Part shown: in pieces, positions 21,933-31,735 of the stretch | How the letters are laid out: each line of letters starts with the position of its first letter | Numbering within the stretch: position 1 is the first letter of the stretch | NCBI GenBank assembly: GCA_904419145.1 | Contig: CAJFQQ010000006.1 | Location: 25,736-89,735, forward strand | DNA length: 64,000 nt | Direction of reading: 5' to 3' | Source: an uncultured Oscillospiraceae bacterium | GTDB lineage: Bacteria; Bacillota; Clostridia; Oscillospirales; Oscillospiraceae | Notes under the pieces: model-generated | Seen by the model: the letters and a program-made list of their open reading frames with translations, nothing else | What the model was told of the DNA's origin: nothing | Database searches by the model: none | Program-made: the position numbers and the translations under genes

Positions 21933-22787
21933 TCACCCCCGCTCTTCCATAATATGATAGATTGCGTCGCGGATCACGTTTGCCGCCGTGAGGGGGGCGA
22001 CCTTGCCGGGCAGCGCTCTGGCCCAGATGGCCCGCACCTCCAGCGCCTCCGCCACGCCAAAGTCCACACCGCCGGGCTCAGAGGCCAGATCGATCACAAC
22101 GCAGCCCGCCTTCAGCTCCTCCAGCAGCGCTCGGCCCAGGATCCTCGCCGGCGCTGTGTTGAAAATCAGGTCAAACTCGCCGAGCTTCCCCGCAAGGCGC
22201 TCGGTGTGGAGGGCCTGACAGCCCTCGGCATCGATCCAGGCCAGGTCGCTGAAACGCCGCGCGGATACCGTCACCAGCGCGCCCAGCCCCGCCAGATCCC
22301 GGGCCAGCACTCTGCCGATGCGGCCATGGCCGATGACCAGGGCCTTTGCCCCGTGGATGGTACGCTCTGTGGCCTCCATGGCCGCCTGGATGGCCCCCTC
22401 CGCGGTGGGGACGGCGTTCCCCACCTGGACCTCCTCCCGATCGAAGTAGTCGATCAGGTCCACCCCGGCTTTCTCGGCCTGCTTGCGCAGGGCCTTTTTA
22501 ATCGTTCCGCCGCAGACCAGCTGCCGGCGGCTGTCCAGCAGCGGCCACAGGTCCTCCAGCGCGAGCTTGGAGGACGAGAGTGGACGGTACAGAGTGGTGC
22601 CGTCCATCGAGACAGGCAGCGGCAGGATCACCACATCCGCTGTCACCGCCTGCTCCAGGGAGGACTGCTCCAACCCTGCCACGCTGTCGAACCCGTCGAT
22701 GTACACCTGCGCCCCGTCCTGCCGCAGCAGCTCTGCCAGCCGCAGCTGGCGCCGGTCGCCGCCCAGGACGGCATATGCTGTTTGCAT
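21933..22787 (-). CDS. dpaA: Dipicolinate synthase subunit A (SpoVFA)
   Basis: DpaA is the dehydrogenase-like subunit that oxidises the dihydrodipicolinate-derived intermediate to dipicolinate. The 284-residue protein has an N-terminal Rossmann-like part (YAVLGGDRRQLRLAELL) and a second nucleotide motif ALVIGHGRIGRVLARDL. It also has ASEPGGVDFGVAE. ATG 22787 is chosen over GTG 22793 because GAGGGGG sits 9 bases before the ATG. It is preceded by a sigma-K-type promoter and is coupled to dpaB. No dapA/dapB genes follow, unlike some Bacillus clusters. Confidence 0.94.
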   Translation of the reverse strand: MQTAYAVLGGDRRQLRLAELLRQDGAQVYIDGFDSVAGLEQSSLEQAVTADVVILPLPVSMDGTTLYRPLSSSKLALEDLWPLLDSRRQLVCGGTIKKALRKQAEKAGVDLIDYFDREEVQVGNAVPTAEGAIQAAMEATERTIHGAKALVIGHGRIGRVLARDLAGLGALVTVSARRFSDLAWIDAEGCQALHTERLAGKLGEFDLIFNTAPARILGRALLEELKAGCVVIDLASEPGGVDFGVAEALEVRAIWARALPGKVAPLTAANVIRDAIYHIMEERG

Positions 22788-22809
22788 TGTCACATTCCCC
22801 CTCTGTGAC

Positions 22810-22836
22810 TATGTTATGCCGCCCTTGGCAATGGGT
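22810..22836 (-). promoter_or_regulatory. Sigma-K-like (mother-cell) promoter of dpaAB
   Basis: On the minus strand, AC (22835-22836), 16 bases, CATAACATA (22810-22818). This matches the sigma-K consensus AC-N16-17-CATANNNTA exactly. The inferred start lies just before the ribosome site. In B. subtilis spoVF is sigma-K dependent. Confidence 0.7.
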
Positions 22837-22841
22837 GAAAG

Positions 22842-22867
22842 AGCGCCCCGGATTACTCCGGGGCGCT
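22842..22867 (-). terminator. Hairpin downstream of nfo
   Basis: A 10-bp perfect stem AGCGCCCCGG/CCGGGGCGCT with a 6-base loop, followed on the minus strand by CTTTCACCC. It separates nfo-cca from dpaAB. The T-run is weak. Confidence 0.6.
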
Positions 22868-22882
22868 TGTTCCATCTGTGGT

Positions 22883-23722
22883 TCAGTTTTCCCCGCACAA
22901 AGCGCGCAGGCGGGCGATCTCCTGTCCGTGGCCCGCGTCGTCGTTGGGGGTCTCCAGTACAAAGGGGAGTGCGGACAGCCTGGGGTGGTTCATCAGGGTC
23001 ACAAAGAAAGGTTCTCCCAGCGTTCCCTCTCCAATGCGGGCGTGGCGGTCCTTCCGGGCGCCCATGGGATTCTGGCTGTCGTTGATATGGATGGCGTGCA
23101 GGCGCTCCAGCCCAACCACCCGGTCAAATTCCTCCAGCACGTCGTCCAGGTGGCCGAGGAGGTCATAGCCCGCGTCGGACATATGGCAGGTATCCATGCA
23201 GACCCCAATCCGGTCCTGGCAGTCCACCTGGTCGATGATGGCCCGCAGCTCCTCGAACCGTCCGCCGATCTCGGTGCCCTTCCCCGCCATGGTCTCCAGC
23301 AGCACCACCGTTTTCTGCTCCGGACGGATGACGGCGTTGAGCATGGCGGCGATCTGGGCACAGCCGGTCTCCACGCCCTGTCCCACGTGGCTGCCGGGGT
23401 GGAAGTTATAGTAATTGCCCGGAAGATGCTCCATCAGGGCCAGATCCCCCGCCATCATCTCCGCCGCCAGGCCGCGAATTCCCTCGTCCTTGGAGCAGGC
23501 GTTCATAATATAGGGGGCATGGGCCACCAGCGGGCCGAAATCGTGCTCCACCAGCAGCTGACGGAGCCGCTCCAGATCTGCCGGGTTCAGGGGCTTGGCC
23601 TTGGATCCCCTGGGATTTCGGCAGAAAAACTGAAAGGTATTGGCCCCAATCTTCAGGGCGGTCTGTCCCATTTGATAAAATCCGGTTGCGCTGGACAGGT
23701 GCGCGCCAATATAATGGTTCAT
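22883..23722 (-). CDS. nfo: Deoxyribonuclease IV (AP endonuclease, Nfo)
   Basis: Nfo cleaves DNA at abasic sites in base-excision repair and uses a trinuclear zinc site. The 279-residue protein begins IGAHLSSATGFYQM and contains the zinc-ligand motifs NFHPGSH, LLETMAGKGTEIG, CMDTCHMSDAGYD, HINDSQNP and LETPNDD. The ATG at 23722 overlaps the cca stop (ATGA), so it is coupled to cca. The upstream extension of the reading frame runs inside cca and is not used. Confidence 0.96.
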   Translation of the reverse strand: MNHYIGAHLSSATGFYQMGQTALKIGANTFQFFCRNPRGSKAKPLNPADLERLRQLLVEHDFGPLVAHAPYIMNACSKDEGIRGLAAEMMAGDLALMEHLPGNYYNFHPGSHVGQGVETGCAQIAAMLNAVIRPEQKTVVLLETMAGKGTEIGGRFEELRAIIDQVDCQDRIGVCMDTCHMSDAGYDLLGHLDDVLEEFDRVVGLERLHAIHINDSQNPMGARKDRHARIGEGTLGEPFFVTLMNHPRLSALPFVLETPNDDAGHGQEIARLRALCGEN

Positions 23723-25041
23723 AGCAGTTTCTCCTTTACATACAGGAGGAGCAGCTCCCTGTCGTTGGGGAGCTTCCCCTCCACCACCTGGTCCAGCAGC
23801 GCGTCCAGGGCCTCCCCCACCGCCCGGCCGGATAGGCCCAGGGCCAGCAGGTCGCCGCCCTTCACCGCCATCTGCCTGAGGGAGAAGCACTGCTGCTCCT
23901 GGAGCACCACCTCCAGCAACTGCTCCAGCTGGGTGATATGCGCCTGCCGCCCCAGATAGGCCGGGTGCTGCGCCAGGTTATCGCCCCGCTTGACCTGCAG
24001 GAGCCGCCGCAGATCGGTCTCCCCCAGCCGCCGCAGCTGCCGGCGGATGCCTTTCTCCGTGAGGGGGATCTCCACATCGTGCCAGCGCACCAGGCGCTCC
24101 ACGGTCTCGCTGGTGTGCCGGTCCAGACGCAGCCGCTGACAGACCCGCTGGGCAATCTCCGCGCTGGCCTTTCCGTGGTTGTAAAAATGCCCTACCCCCG
24201 CTTCATCCAGGAAGAAGGTCTCCGGCTTTCCCAGGTCATGGAGCAGCAGGACAAAGCGTACAATGGGGTCCGGCGGCACCGCGGCCAGCGCCCGGACGCT
24301 GTGCTCCCACACGTCAAAGCAGTGGTGGGGATTGTGCTGCTGAAATCCGACGGCCGGCGCGATCTCCGGGATCACCACCGCCAGCACATCGGCATACTCC
24401 AGTAAAATGTCTGCCGCGGCCCTGCCGCAGAGCAGCTTCTTCAGCTCCACGGCGATCCGCTCCACCGCGATCTCCCCCAGGAGTGCCCGGTGGCGGTGGA
24501 GGGCGCCGGCGGTGGGGCCGTCTACCGCCAGACCCAGCGTGGCCGCAAAGCGGAGGCCCCGCATGATGCGCAGGGCGTCCTCCGTCAAGCGGCGGTCCGG
24601 GTCGCCCACGCACCGCAGCAGCTCATACCGGAGATCCTCCTGTCCACCGAAGGGGTCGATCAGGCGGCCGCCGCGGTCCATAGCCATGGCGTTAACGGTA
24701 AAATCCCGCCGAGACAGGTCCTCCTCCAGAGAGGCGGTAAACTCTACATGGTCCGGATGCCGGCTGTCCCGGTAGTTTCCGTCCCGCCGGAAGGTGGTGA
24801 CCTCGAAGCGGCAGCCATCCAGAGACACGGTGACCGTGCCGTGCTGCAGTCCGGTGGGCAGCGCATCCGGAGCAAACAGCTCCAGTACCTGCTCCGGCCG
24901 GGCGGAGGTGGCGGCATCCCAGTCCACCGGCTGCCGCCCCATCAGCAGATCCCGCACACAGCCCCCCACCAGATAGGCCGCAAAGCCCGCCGCCTCCAGA
25001 CGTACCAGCAGCGCATGGACTTGTTGTGGAAATTCCGGCAT
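23719..25041 (-). CDS. cca: CCA tRNA nucleotidyltransferase
   Basis: This enzyme adds or repairs the 3' CCA of tRNAs. The 440-residue class II enzyme carries AYLVGGCVRDLLMGRQPVDW (nucleotidyltransferase site with Asp pair), SRRDFTVNAMAMD, and DALRIMRGLRFAATLG. A C-terminal HD-type domain (LLHDLGKP, HFYNHGKASAEIA) is present. The HD domain makes it of the longer type found in many Firmicutes. An unusual poly-G ribosome site (AAAGGGGGGGG) precedes the ATG. The promoter -10 is at 25063-25068, on the minus strand. Confidence 0.94.
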   Translation of the reverse strand: MPEFPQQVHALLVRLEAAGFAAYLVGGCVRDLLMGRQPVDWDAATSARPEQVLELFAPDALPTGLQHGTVTVSLDGCRFEVTTFRRDGNYRDSRHPDHVEFTASLEEDLSRRDFTVNAMAMDRGGRLIDPFGGQEDLRYELLRCVGDPDRRLTEDALRIMRGLRFAATLGLAVDGPTAGALHRHRALLGEIAVERIAVELKKLLCGRAAADILLEYADVLAVVIPEIAPAVGFQQHNPHHCFDVWEHSVRALAAVPPDPIVRFVLLLHDLGKPETFFLDEAGVGHFYNHGKASAEIAQRVCQRLRLDRHTSETVERLVRWHDVEIPLTEKGIRRQLRRLGETDLRRLLQVKRGDNLAQHPAYLGRQAHITQLEQLLEVVLQEQQCFSLRQMAVKGGDLLALGLSGRAVGEALDALLDQVVEGKLPNDRELLLLYVKEKLL

Positions 25042-25120
25042 GAGACGGCCCCCCCCTTTGTCATTATAATCCTGCTAAAATATGGGCAAAATACTCCCGG
25101 TATCATAGTCAGGTTACCAG

Positions 25121-25194
25121 TTGCATAATTCGTTTGTTCATATTATAATAATTGAGTTGCAAAATAGCAAATACCGGCGGATTTCCGCCTTTTT
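25121..25194 (+). promoter_or_regulatory. murC promoter and small leader hairpin
   Basis: TTGCAT (25121-25126), 17 bases, TATAAT (25144-25149). A short GC hairpin GGCGG-ATTT-CCGCC (25176-25189) with TTTTT follows, directly before the ribosome site GGAGGA. The hairpin could be a weak attenuator. Confidence 0.6.
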
Positions 25195-25206
25195 GGAGGA
25201 ACATCT

Positions 25207-26568
25207 ATGGGTTCCAGCATACAGGAATATCTTCATCCCGGCAAGCGTGTCCATCTGTGCGGCATCGGCGGAGTCTCCATGTCTCCTCTGGCTGAAGTGC
25301 TCCACAGCATGGGGCTGCAGGTCCAGGGAAGCGACATGCAGGACAGCCCAGTGGTCGCCCATCTGCGCTCCCTGGGGATTCCGATCACCGTGGGGCATCA
25401 GGCCCAGGCCGTGGAGGGCGCGGACTTCCTGATCCGCACCGCCGCTGTCCACGACGACAACCCCGAGATCCGGCACGCCCGGGAGGAAGGCATCCCCGTC
25501 TTTGAACGGGCGGAGGCCTGGGGGGCCATCATGCAGGGCTATCGCAACGCCCTGTGCATCGCCGGCACCCACGGCAAGACCACTACCACGTCCATGGCCA
25601 CCCATATTTTCATGGCGGCCGGCGCCGATCCCACGGTGATGATCGGCGGCACCCTCCCCATGCTGCACAGCGGCTATCGGGTGGGGGCCGGGGACACCAT
25701 TATACTGGAGTCCTGTGAATACTGCAACTCTTTTCTCCACTTCTTCCCCACCGTGGCGGTGGTACTGAATGTGGAGGCGGACCACCTGGACTTCTTCAAG
25801 GACCTGGCCGACGTGGAGCACTCCTTCCGCCGCTTTGCCCAGCTGGTGCCGCCGGACGGCCACGTGGTGGCCAACGCCGACGACCCCGGCGCCATGGAGG
25901 CCCTCCAGGGGCTCCCCCTCTTTACCTTCGGCATGAAAAAACCAGCCGACAGCCGGGTGGAAAACCTCCAGTGGGAGGAGGGACTTCCCTCCTTTGATGT
26001 GGTGATCCACGATCAGACCTATTGCCATGTGGCGCTGCTGGTGGGCGGTGTTCACAATGTAATGAACGCCCTGGCTGCCGCCACGGCCGCCTATGTGCTG
26101 GGTCTCCCCGGCCAGGCCGTCAGCCAGGGGCTGGCCTCCTTTACCGGGGCGGGCCGCCGCTTTGAGTACAAAGGCACCTACCATGGCGCCAGGATCTATG
26201 ACGACTATGCCCATCACCCCGGAGAGCTCCACGCCCTGCTGCAAATGGCAAGGAGCCTTGGATACCAGCGAATCATCTGTGCCTTCCAGCCCCACACCTA
26301 CAGCCGGACCCGGGCCCTGTTCGACGACTTTGTCCGGGAGCTGCAGGCGGCGGATGTGGTACTGCTGGCGGAGATCTATGCCGCCCGGGAGAAAAACACC
26401 ATCGGCATCTCCTCCAAAGATCTGGCGGCGCAGCTGCCCGGTTCCATCTATTGTCCCACCCTGGAGGATGTGACCCATCATCTGCGGATACTGGCCCGCG
26501 ACGGCGACCTGATTTTAACCGTGGGAGCCGGGAACATTTACACGGCAGGCGAAGCGCTGCTGCACTAA
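25207..26568 (+). CDS. murC: UDP-N-acetylmuramate--L-alanine ligase (MurC)
   Basis: MurC adds L-Ala to UDP-MurNAc with ATP, the first amino-acid step of peptidoglycan precursor synthesis. The 453-residue protein has the N-terminal glycine loop HLCGIGGVSMSPLAE for UDP-sugar binding, the ATP loop CIAGTHGKTTTTSMA (about residue 120), the central ILESCEYCNSF and HVVVAN-like HVVANADDPGA, and the C-terminal RIYDDYAHHPGE. TTTGGAGGA precedes the ATG. It is followed after 15 bases by a YbaK-type deacylase. Confidence 0.96.
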   Translation: MGSSIQEYLHPGKRVHLCGIGGVSMSPLAEVLHSMGLQVQGSDMQDSPVVAHLRSLGIPITVGHQAQAVEGADFLIRTAAVHDDNPEIRHAREEGIPVFERAEAWGAIMQGYRNALCIAGTHGKTTTTSMATHIFMAAGADPTVMIGGTLPMLHSGYRVGAGDTIILESCEYCNSFLHFFPTVAVVLNVEADHLDFFKDLADVEHSFRRFAQLVPPDGHVVANADDPGAMEALQGLPLFTFGMKKPADSRVENLQWEEGLPSFDVVIHDQTYCHVALLVGGVHNVMNALAAATAAYVLGLPGQAVSQGLASFTGAGRRFEYKGTYHGARIYDDYAHHPGELHALLQMARSLGYQRIICAFQPHTYSRTRALFDDFVRELQAADVVLLAEIYAAREKNTIGISSKDLAAQLPGSIYCPTLEDVTHHLRILARDGDLILTVGAGNIYTAGEALLH

Positions 26569-26583
26569 AACGGAGGATACGCA

Positions 26584-27156
26584 ATGAGCACCATGACCAT
26601 TTCCCACATCTATACCACGATCCCGGACCAGGACTGCTCCCCCGTCCAGCAGGAGGTTCTTCACCTGCTGGAAAAGCTCCACATCCCCTTCCAGTATGTC
26701 TCACACGATCCCGCCAATACCATGGAGGACTGCAAGGCCATCAGCGAGGCGCTGAACGTGGCCGTGTGCAAGAACCTCTTTCTCTGCAACCGGCAGCAGA
26801 CAGAGTTTTACCTCCTGTGCATGCCGGCGGATAAACCCTTCAAAACCAAGGATCTCTCCGCCCAGATCGGCTCTGCCCGCCTGAGCTTCGGCTCGGCGGA
26901 AAAAATGGAGAAGCTGCTGGGCGTCACTCCCGGCTCCGCCTCTGTGCTGGGGCTGATGAACGACAAGGAGAACCAAGTCAAGCTGCTGCTGGACCGCAGC
27001 ACCTACCAGGCCGCTTATTTTGGCTGCCATCCCTGTCAGAATACCGGGACCCTTCGCATTGAGACTTCGGATCTGCTGAATCTGTTCCTCCCCTATGTAG
27101 GACACAAGGCCACCATTGTGGATCTTCCAGAGGAAACAGCAGCCTCCGATTGCTGA
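26584..27156 (+). CDS. YbaK/ProX-type aminoacyl-tRNA deacylase
   Basis: This 190-residue protein has the YbaK / prolyl-tRNA-synthetase-associated editing fold. Signatures are PFQYVSHDPANTMEDCKAI, VCKNLFLCNRQQTEFYL (with the conserved Lys), and DLSAQIGSARLSFGSAEKM. The C-terminal GCHPCQNTGTLRIETSDLL is typical of ProXp-ala (formerly PrdX). It likely hydrolyses Ala-tRNA(Pro) mischarging. It follows murC in the same direction and ends at a strong terminator. The substrate is inferred from family. Confidence 0.88.
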   Translation: MSTMTISHIYTTIPDQDCSPVQQEVLHLLEKLHIPFQYVSHDPANTMEDCKAISEALNVAVCKNLFLCNRQQTEFYLLCMPADKPFKTKDLSAQIGSARLSFGSAEKMEKLLGVTPGSASVLGLMNDKENQVKLLLDRSTYQAAYFGCHPCQNTGTLRIETSDLLNLFLPYVGHKATIVDLPEETAASDC

Positions 27157-27163
27157 ACACTGG

Positions 27164-27191
27164 GACGGAGCTTCCGGCTCCGTCTTTTTTT
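27164..27191 (+). terminator. Terminator after the YbaK-type gene
   Basis: Stem GACGGAGC/GCTCCGTC (27164-27171 with 27177-27184) followed by seven T. Confidence 0.88.
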
Positions 27192-27203
27192 GCCGTCACC
27201 GCG

Positions 27204-27233
27204 TTGACAAGGTTTTCCAGCCTGTTATATAAT
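27204..27233 (+). promoter_or_regulatory. Promoter of the leader ORF / phosphopantetheinyl transferase unit
   Basis: TTGACA (27204-27209), 18 bases, TATAAT (27228-27233). Both hexamers are consensus. Confidence 0.78.
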
Positions 27234-27280
27234 AAATTTACATATCCAGACTGACTGTATCAGCAAAGGAGAATCGTATT

Positions 27281-27355
27281 TTGAAACATCTGAATCGGCG
27301 AGGCCGAGGTACGGCGGCCCCTCCCCTTTTGAGTCGCGGAGGATTTTCCACATGA
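27281..27355 (+). CDS. Putative 24-residue leader peptide, translationally coupled to the PPTase gene
   Basis: AAAGGAGAA (27265-27273) lies 7 bases before a TTG at 27281. That TTG opens a 24-codon frame beginning MKHLNRRGRGTAAP and ending in TGA at 27353-27355. The stop overlaps the ATG of the next gene (ATGA). The peptide is basic and Pro/Gly-rich with no known family. The promoter, ribosome site and ATGA coupling suggest it is translated. It could also be a chance frame. Confidence 0.45.
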   Translation: MKHLNRRGRGTAAPPLLSRGGFST

Positions 27356-27963
27356 GCGCGGTACAGGTATATGCTTTGCGGATTGACCGCGAACTCAGCA
27401 GTGCGGAACGGGCAGCACTGCTGGAGATCCTGCCGTATAGCCGCCGTCAACGCCTGATACGCACCAGAGAGGACAAGCAAATTCAGGCGTTGTGTGCTTA
27501 CGGAGCGCTTCACCTTGCTCTGACGCGGCAATACGATTTCTATGGCTTCCCTCCCATCCTGATTGCCGAAGGCGGGAAGCCCTATTTCCCGGATTATCCT
27601 GCCATTCAATTTAATCTCAGCCACACCGATGGGGCTGTTGTCTGCGCCCTGCATGCGACGCCGGTAGGGGTGGATCTGGAGCGCAACCGTCCACCTGCTG
27701 ACAACATCCTGCATTATTATCATTTCACCAAGGGACGGGACTTTTGGGAGATGTGGGTCCATCGGGAAGCTATCGCTAAATATCACGGCCGCGGCTTTGC
27801 TGCCCTGGCACATTGGGATGATGCTCTGGAGCAGGGCGTGACCTGCCGGCCGTTGGCCCTATTGGACGGGTATTATGCAGCGCTGGCTACTGCAACTCCA
27901 TACCCCTGTGTAGTTCATAGTGTCTCCCTGGAGGAAATCTCCGATGCTGCAGCGAGGCGCTGA
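27352..27963 (+). CDS. 4'-phosphopantetheinyl transferase superfamily protein (Sfp-like)
   Basis: These enzymes move phosphopantetheine from CoA onto carrier proteins. The 203-residue protein has the Sfp-type motifs in order: GGKPYF (about residue 83), FNLSHTDGAVVCA with the conserved His, VGVDLERNRPP with the metal-binding Asp-x-Glu, and the helix WVHREAIAKYHGRGF (the W-x-K/R-E-A-x-x-K signature). No PKS or NRPS is in the window, so its carrier protein is unknown. Codon use is less GC-rich than in neighbouring genes. GCGGAGGA precedes the ATG at 27352, which overlaps the leader ORF stop. Confidence 0.88.
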   Translation: MSAVQVYALRIDRELSSAERAALLEILPYSRRQRLIRTREDKQIQALCAYGALHLALTRQYDFYGFPPILIAEGGKPYFPDYPAIQFNLSHTDGAVVCALHATPVGVDLERNRPPADNILHYYHFTKGRDFWEMWVHREAIAKYHGRGFAALAHWDDALEQGVTCRPLALLDGYYAALATATPYPCVVHSVSLEEISDAAARR

Positions 27964-27984
27964 AAACAGCGCCTCGCCTTTTTC
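27952..27984 (+). terminator. Terminator overlapping the PPTase stop codon
   Basis: An 11-bp stem (27952-27962 with 27967-27977), AAAA loop, then CTTTTTC. The stop codon is part of the hairpin. Confidence 0.9.
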
Positions 27985-28119
27985 TGCACAGAGAGCCTTA
28001 TGGATTTACTCTCAAAAACTTTCAAAAAATTTTTAGAAAAAAAGAGGGAATTTTTATTTCACGGCGTATATATCTATAGTCAGATTTTTTGACGGTTCCA
28101 GAGTAAGGAGGTCAAACGC

Positions 28120-29899
28120 ATGGCATTTCCCCAGAGCTTTCTGGATGAAGTCATTGCACGGAACGATATTTTAGATGTCGTCTCCTCCTATGTCCACCTG
28201 ACGAAAAAGGGCAGCAATTACTTTGGCCTCTGTCCCTTCCATAATGAGAAAACCGGCTCCTTTTCCGTCTCGCCTGACAAGCAGATCTTCTATTGCTTCG
28301 GCTGCAAAAAGGGCGGCGGCGTGATCAACTTCATCATGGAGGAGGAAAACCTCACCTTCCCCGATGCAGTCCGTTTCCTGGCGAAGCGCGCAAATCTCCA
28401 GGTGCCGGAGGAGACAGAGAGCCAGGAGAGCAGCCGCCTGCGCCAGCGGGTCCTGGCCCTGAACAAGGAGGCCGCCCGGTTTTACTATGGAAATCTTCAG
28501 CGTCCTGAGGGGGCGGCGGTGGCCGCCTATCTGGAGCAGCGGAAGATCAGCCGGAAAATCGCCATGGATTTTGGACTGGGGGCCTCTCTGGATCAGTGGG
28601 ACGCTCTGATTACCGCTATGGCTGCCAAGGGCTTCACCAAAGCGGAACTGCTGGCGGCGGGGCTTGCGGTCCAGAACAACCACGGCCGGCTCTATGACAA
28701 ATTCCGAAACCGATTGATGTTTCCGGTGATCGACGTCCGGGGCGACGTGGTGGGGTTTGGCGGACGGGTGTTGGACAAGTCCGAGCCCAAATACATGAAC
28801 ACCCCGGAGACCATTACCTACAGCAAGCGCCGGATTCTTTACGGCATCAATCTGGCCAAAAAGACCAAGCGCCCCAATTTCATCCTCTGCGAGGGGAATA
28901 TCGACGTCATTACCCTCCATCAGGCCGGGTTTGATAACGCTGTAGCCTCCATGGGCACCGCGCTCACCACCGAGCAGACCCGTCTTCTCAGCCGCTACAC
29001 CAAGGAGCTGGTACTCTGCTACGACAACGACGGTGCCGGCAGGAACGCCACGCAGAAGGCCATTGAGCTGCTGAACAACTCGGAATTCACCGTGAAGGTC
29101 CTGAACATCCCTAATCGGGTGGTGGACGGCCAGCCGGTGAAGCAGGATGTGGATGACTTTATCAAAAATCGGGGCGCCGCTGCCTTTGAGCGGCTGCTGA
29201 GCGGCAGCGAAAATCACGTGGAATACCAGCTGGAAAACGTGTCTGCCAAGTATGACCTGACCGATGACCAGCAGCGGGTGGCCTATGCCGAGGAGGTCAG
29301 CGCCCTGATTGCCGGGCTGGACAACGCGGTGGAGCGGGAGATCTACACAGGCCGCGCCGCCGAGCGGGCAGGGATCTCCAGGGAAGCGCTGCAGCTGGAG
29401 GTCCAGCGGGCCGCCAAGCGCCGTCTGAGCAGGGAGCGGCGGGAGCGGCAGCGCAAGGAGCTGAATCCAGCTGCAGCCCTGCAGCCCCAGGAGCGCTCCA
29501 GCCGTTACAGCGACATCCATTCTGCCATGGCAGAAGAGGGCGTGATTCGTCTGCTTCTGCTGGACAATTCCCTTGCCAGTGCCTGTACCTCCCTTCCTGC
29601 GGAGGAATTCTCATCGCCATTATTGGGTAAAATCTATGGGGCTCTGCTGTCATGCCATGCCGATGGCCGTCCCATGCAGGTCAGTACTTTGGCCGGCATT
29701 TTAAATACAGAAGAGATGAATCATCTTACAGGCATCCTGCAGCGTCCAGAATCCCTGGTCAACGGCCCCCAGGCCATGGCTGATTACATAGCGGTGATCC
29801 AGGATTCGTATGGAAAGCGGCAGAATACAGGCGGCCTGGATCCACTTTTAGCCGCCAGAGATAAATTCAAGAACAAAAAGGGTTACGGAGGAAAGCAAA

Positions 29900-29907
<8 letters not shown>
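28120..29907 (+). CDS. dnaG: DNA primase DnaG
   Basis: DnaG makes RNA primers at the replication fork. The 595-residue protein has the CHC2 zinc finger ([14 protein letters not shown], then [11 protein letters not shown], residues about 38-66) and the primase catalytic core with [18 protein letters not shown]. The TOPRIM domain has [16 protein letters not shown] with the catalytic Glu, and [10 protein letters not shown] with the metal-binding Asp pair. The C-terminal part is a DnaB-interaction helical region. AGGAGG precedes the ATG. The gene overlaps rpoD by 8 bases, the conserved macromolecular-synthesis operon arrangement. Confidence 0.97.
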
Positions 29908-31279
<1,372 letters not shown>

Positions 31280-31289
31280 GGCTATCCCA

Positions 31290-31568
31290 ATGCAGGAATT
31301 TTTTCAGCAGCTGACCCCCCGTTGGTTTCAGCGTGCCCATGTATATGTGGGCAGCATTGGCCCCTGCTTTCACGATTTCCGCTTCCGCTTCTCCCAGGAT
31401 GAAAAGGGGAAACAAATTACTGCTTCGGTCTATACAAACAAATGCTTCGAGCTGGCAGAAGATGTGGAGACACGAGATTTCGACTGGACGGAGGATGGCG
31501 TGGAGGCACTCAAGCAGTGGCTGGAAGAAAAATTTCAACAGTGGAGCGCCAACGTATCAGCAAAATAG
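31290..31568 (+). CDS. Small conserved-looking protein downstream of rpoD, function unknown
   Basis: This 92-residue protein begins MQEFFQQLTPRWFQRAH and includes GPCFHDFRFRFSQDEKG, SVYTNKCFELAEDVE and the C-terminal EALKQWLEEKFQQW. It is mixed alpha/beta, with no signal peptide or membrane segment. It lies 10 bases after rpoD in the same direction and before a hairpin, so it is probably the third gene of the dnaG-rpoD operon. I do not recognise a family. The ribosome site is weak (TGAGG), which suggests coupling to rpoD translation. Confidence 0.7.
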   Translation: MQEFFQQLTPRWFQRAHVYVGSIGPCFHDFRFRFSQDEKGKQITASVYTNKCFELAEDVETRDFDWTEDGVEALKQWLEEKFQQWSANVSAK

Positions 31569-31578
31569 TAAAATTCGA

Positions 31579-31610
31579 GGGCCGCAGATGGTTATCTGCG
31601 GCCCTTCTAT
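31579..31610 (+). terminator. Hairpin terminator of the dnaG-rpoD operon
   Basis: An 11-bp stem GGGCCGCAGAT/ATCTGCGGCCC (31579-31589 with 31594-31604), followed by TTCTAT. The T-run is short. Confidence 0.75.
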
Positions 31611-31633
31611 CTAAAAAAATACTTTATTGCTCA

Positions 31634-31670
31634 AACGGGGCTCAAAGAATGAATTTCTTTGAGCCCCGTT
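31634..31670 (-). terminator. Long hairpin terminator after tsf
   Basis: A 16-bp perfect stem (31634-31649 with 31655-31670). On the minus strand it is followed by TTGAGCAATAAAG and, further on, TTTTTTT. Confidence 0.75.
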
Positions 31671-31735
31671 CCAAATTAATTTGTCCTACGAAGGATTATG
31701 GAGCATTTGCCTGGAAGCGGGACCAAGCCCGCCCT

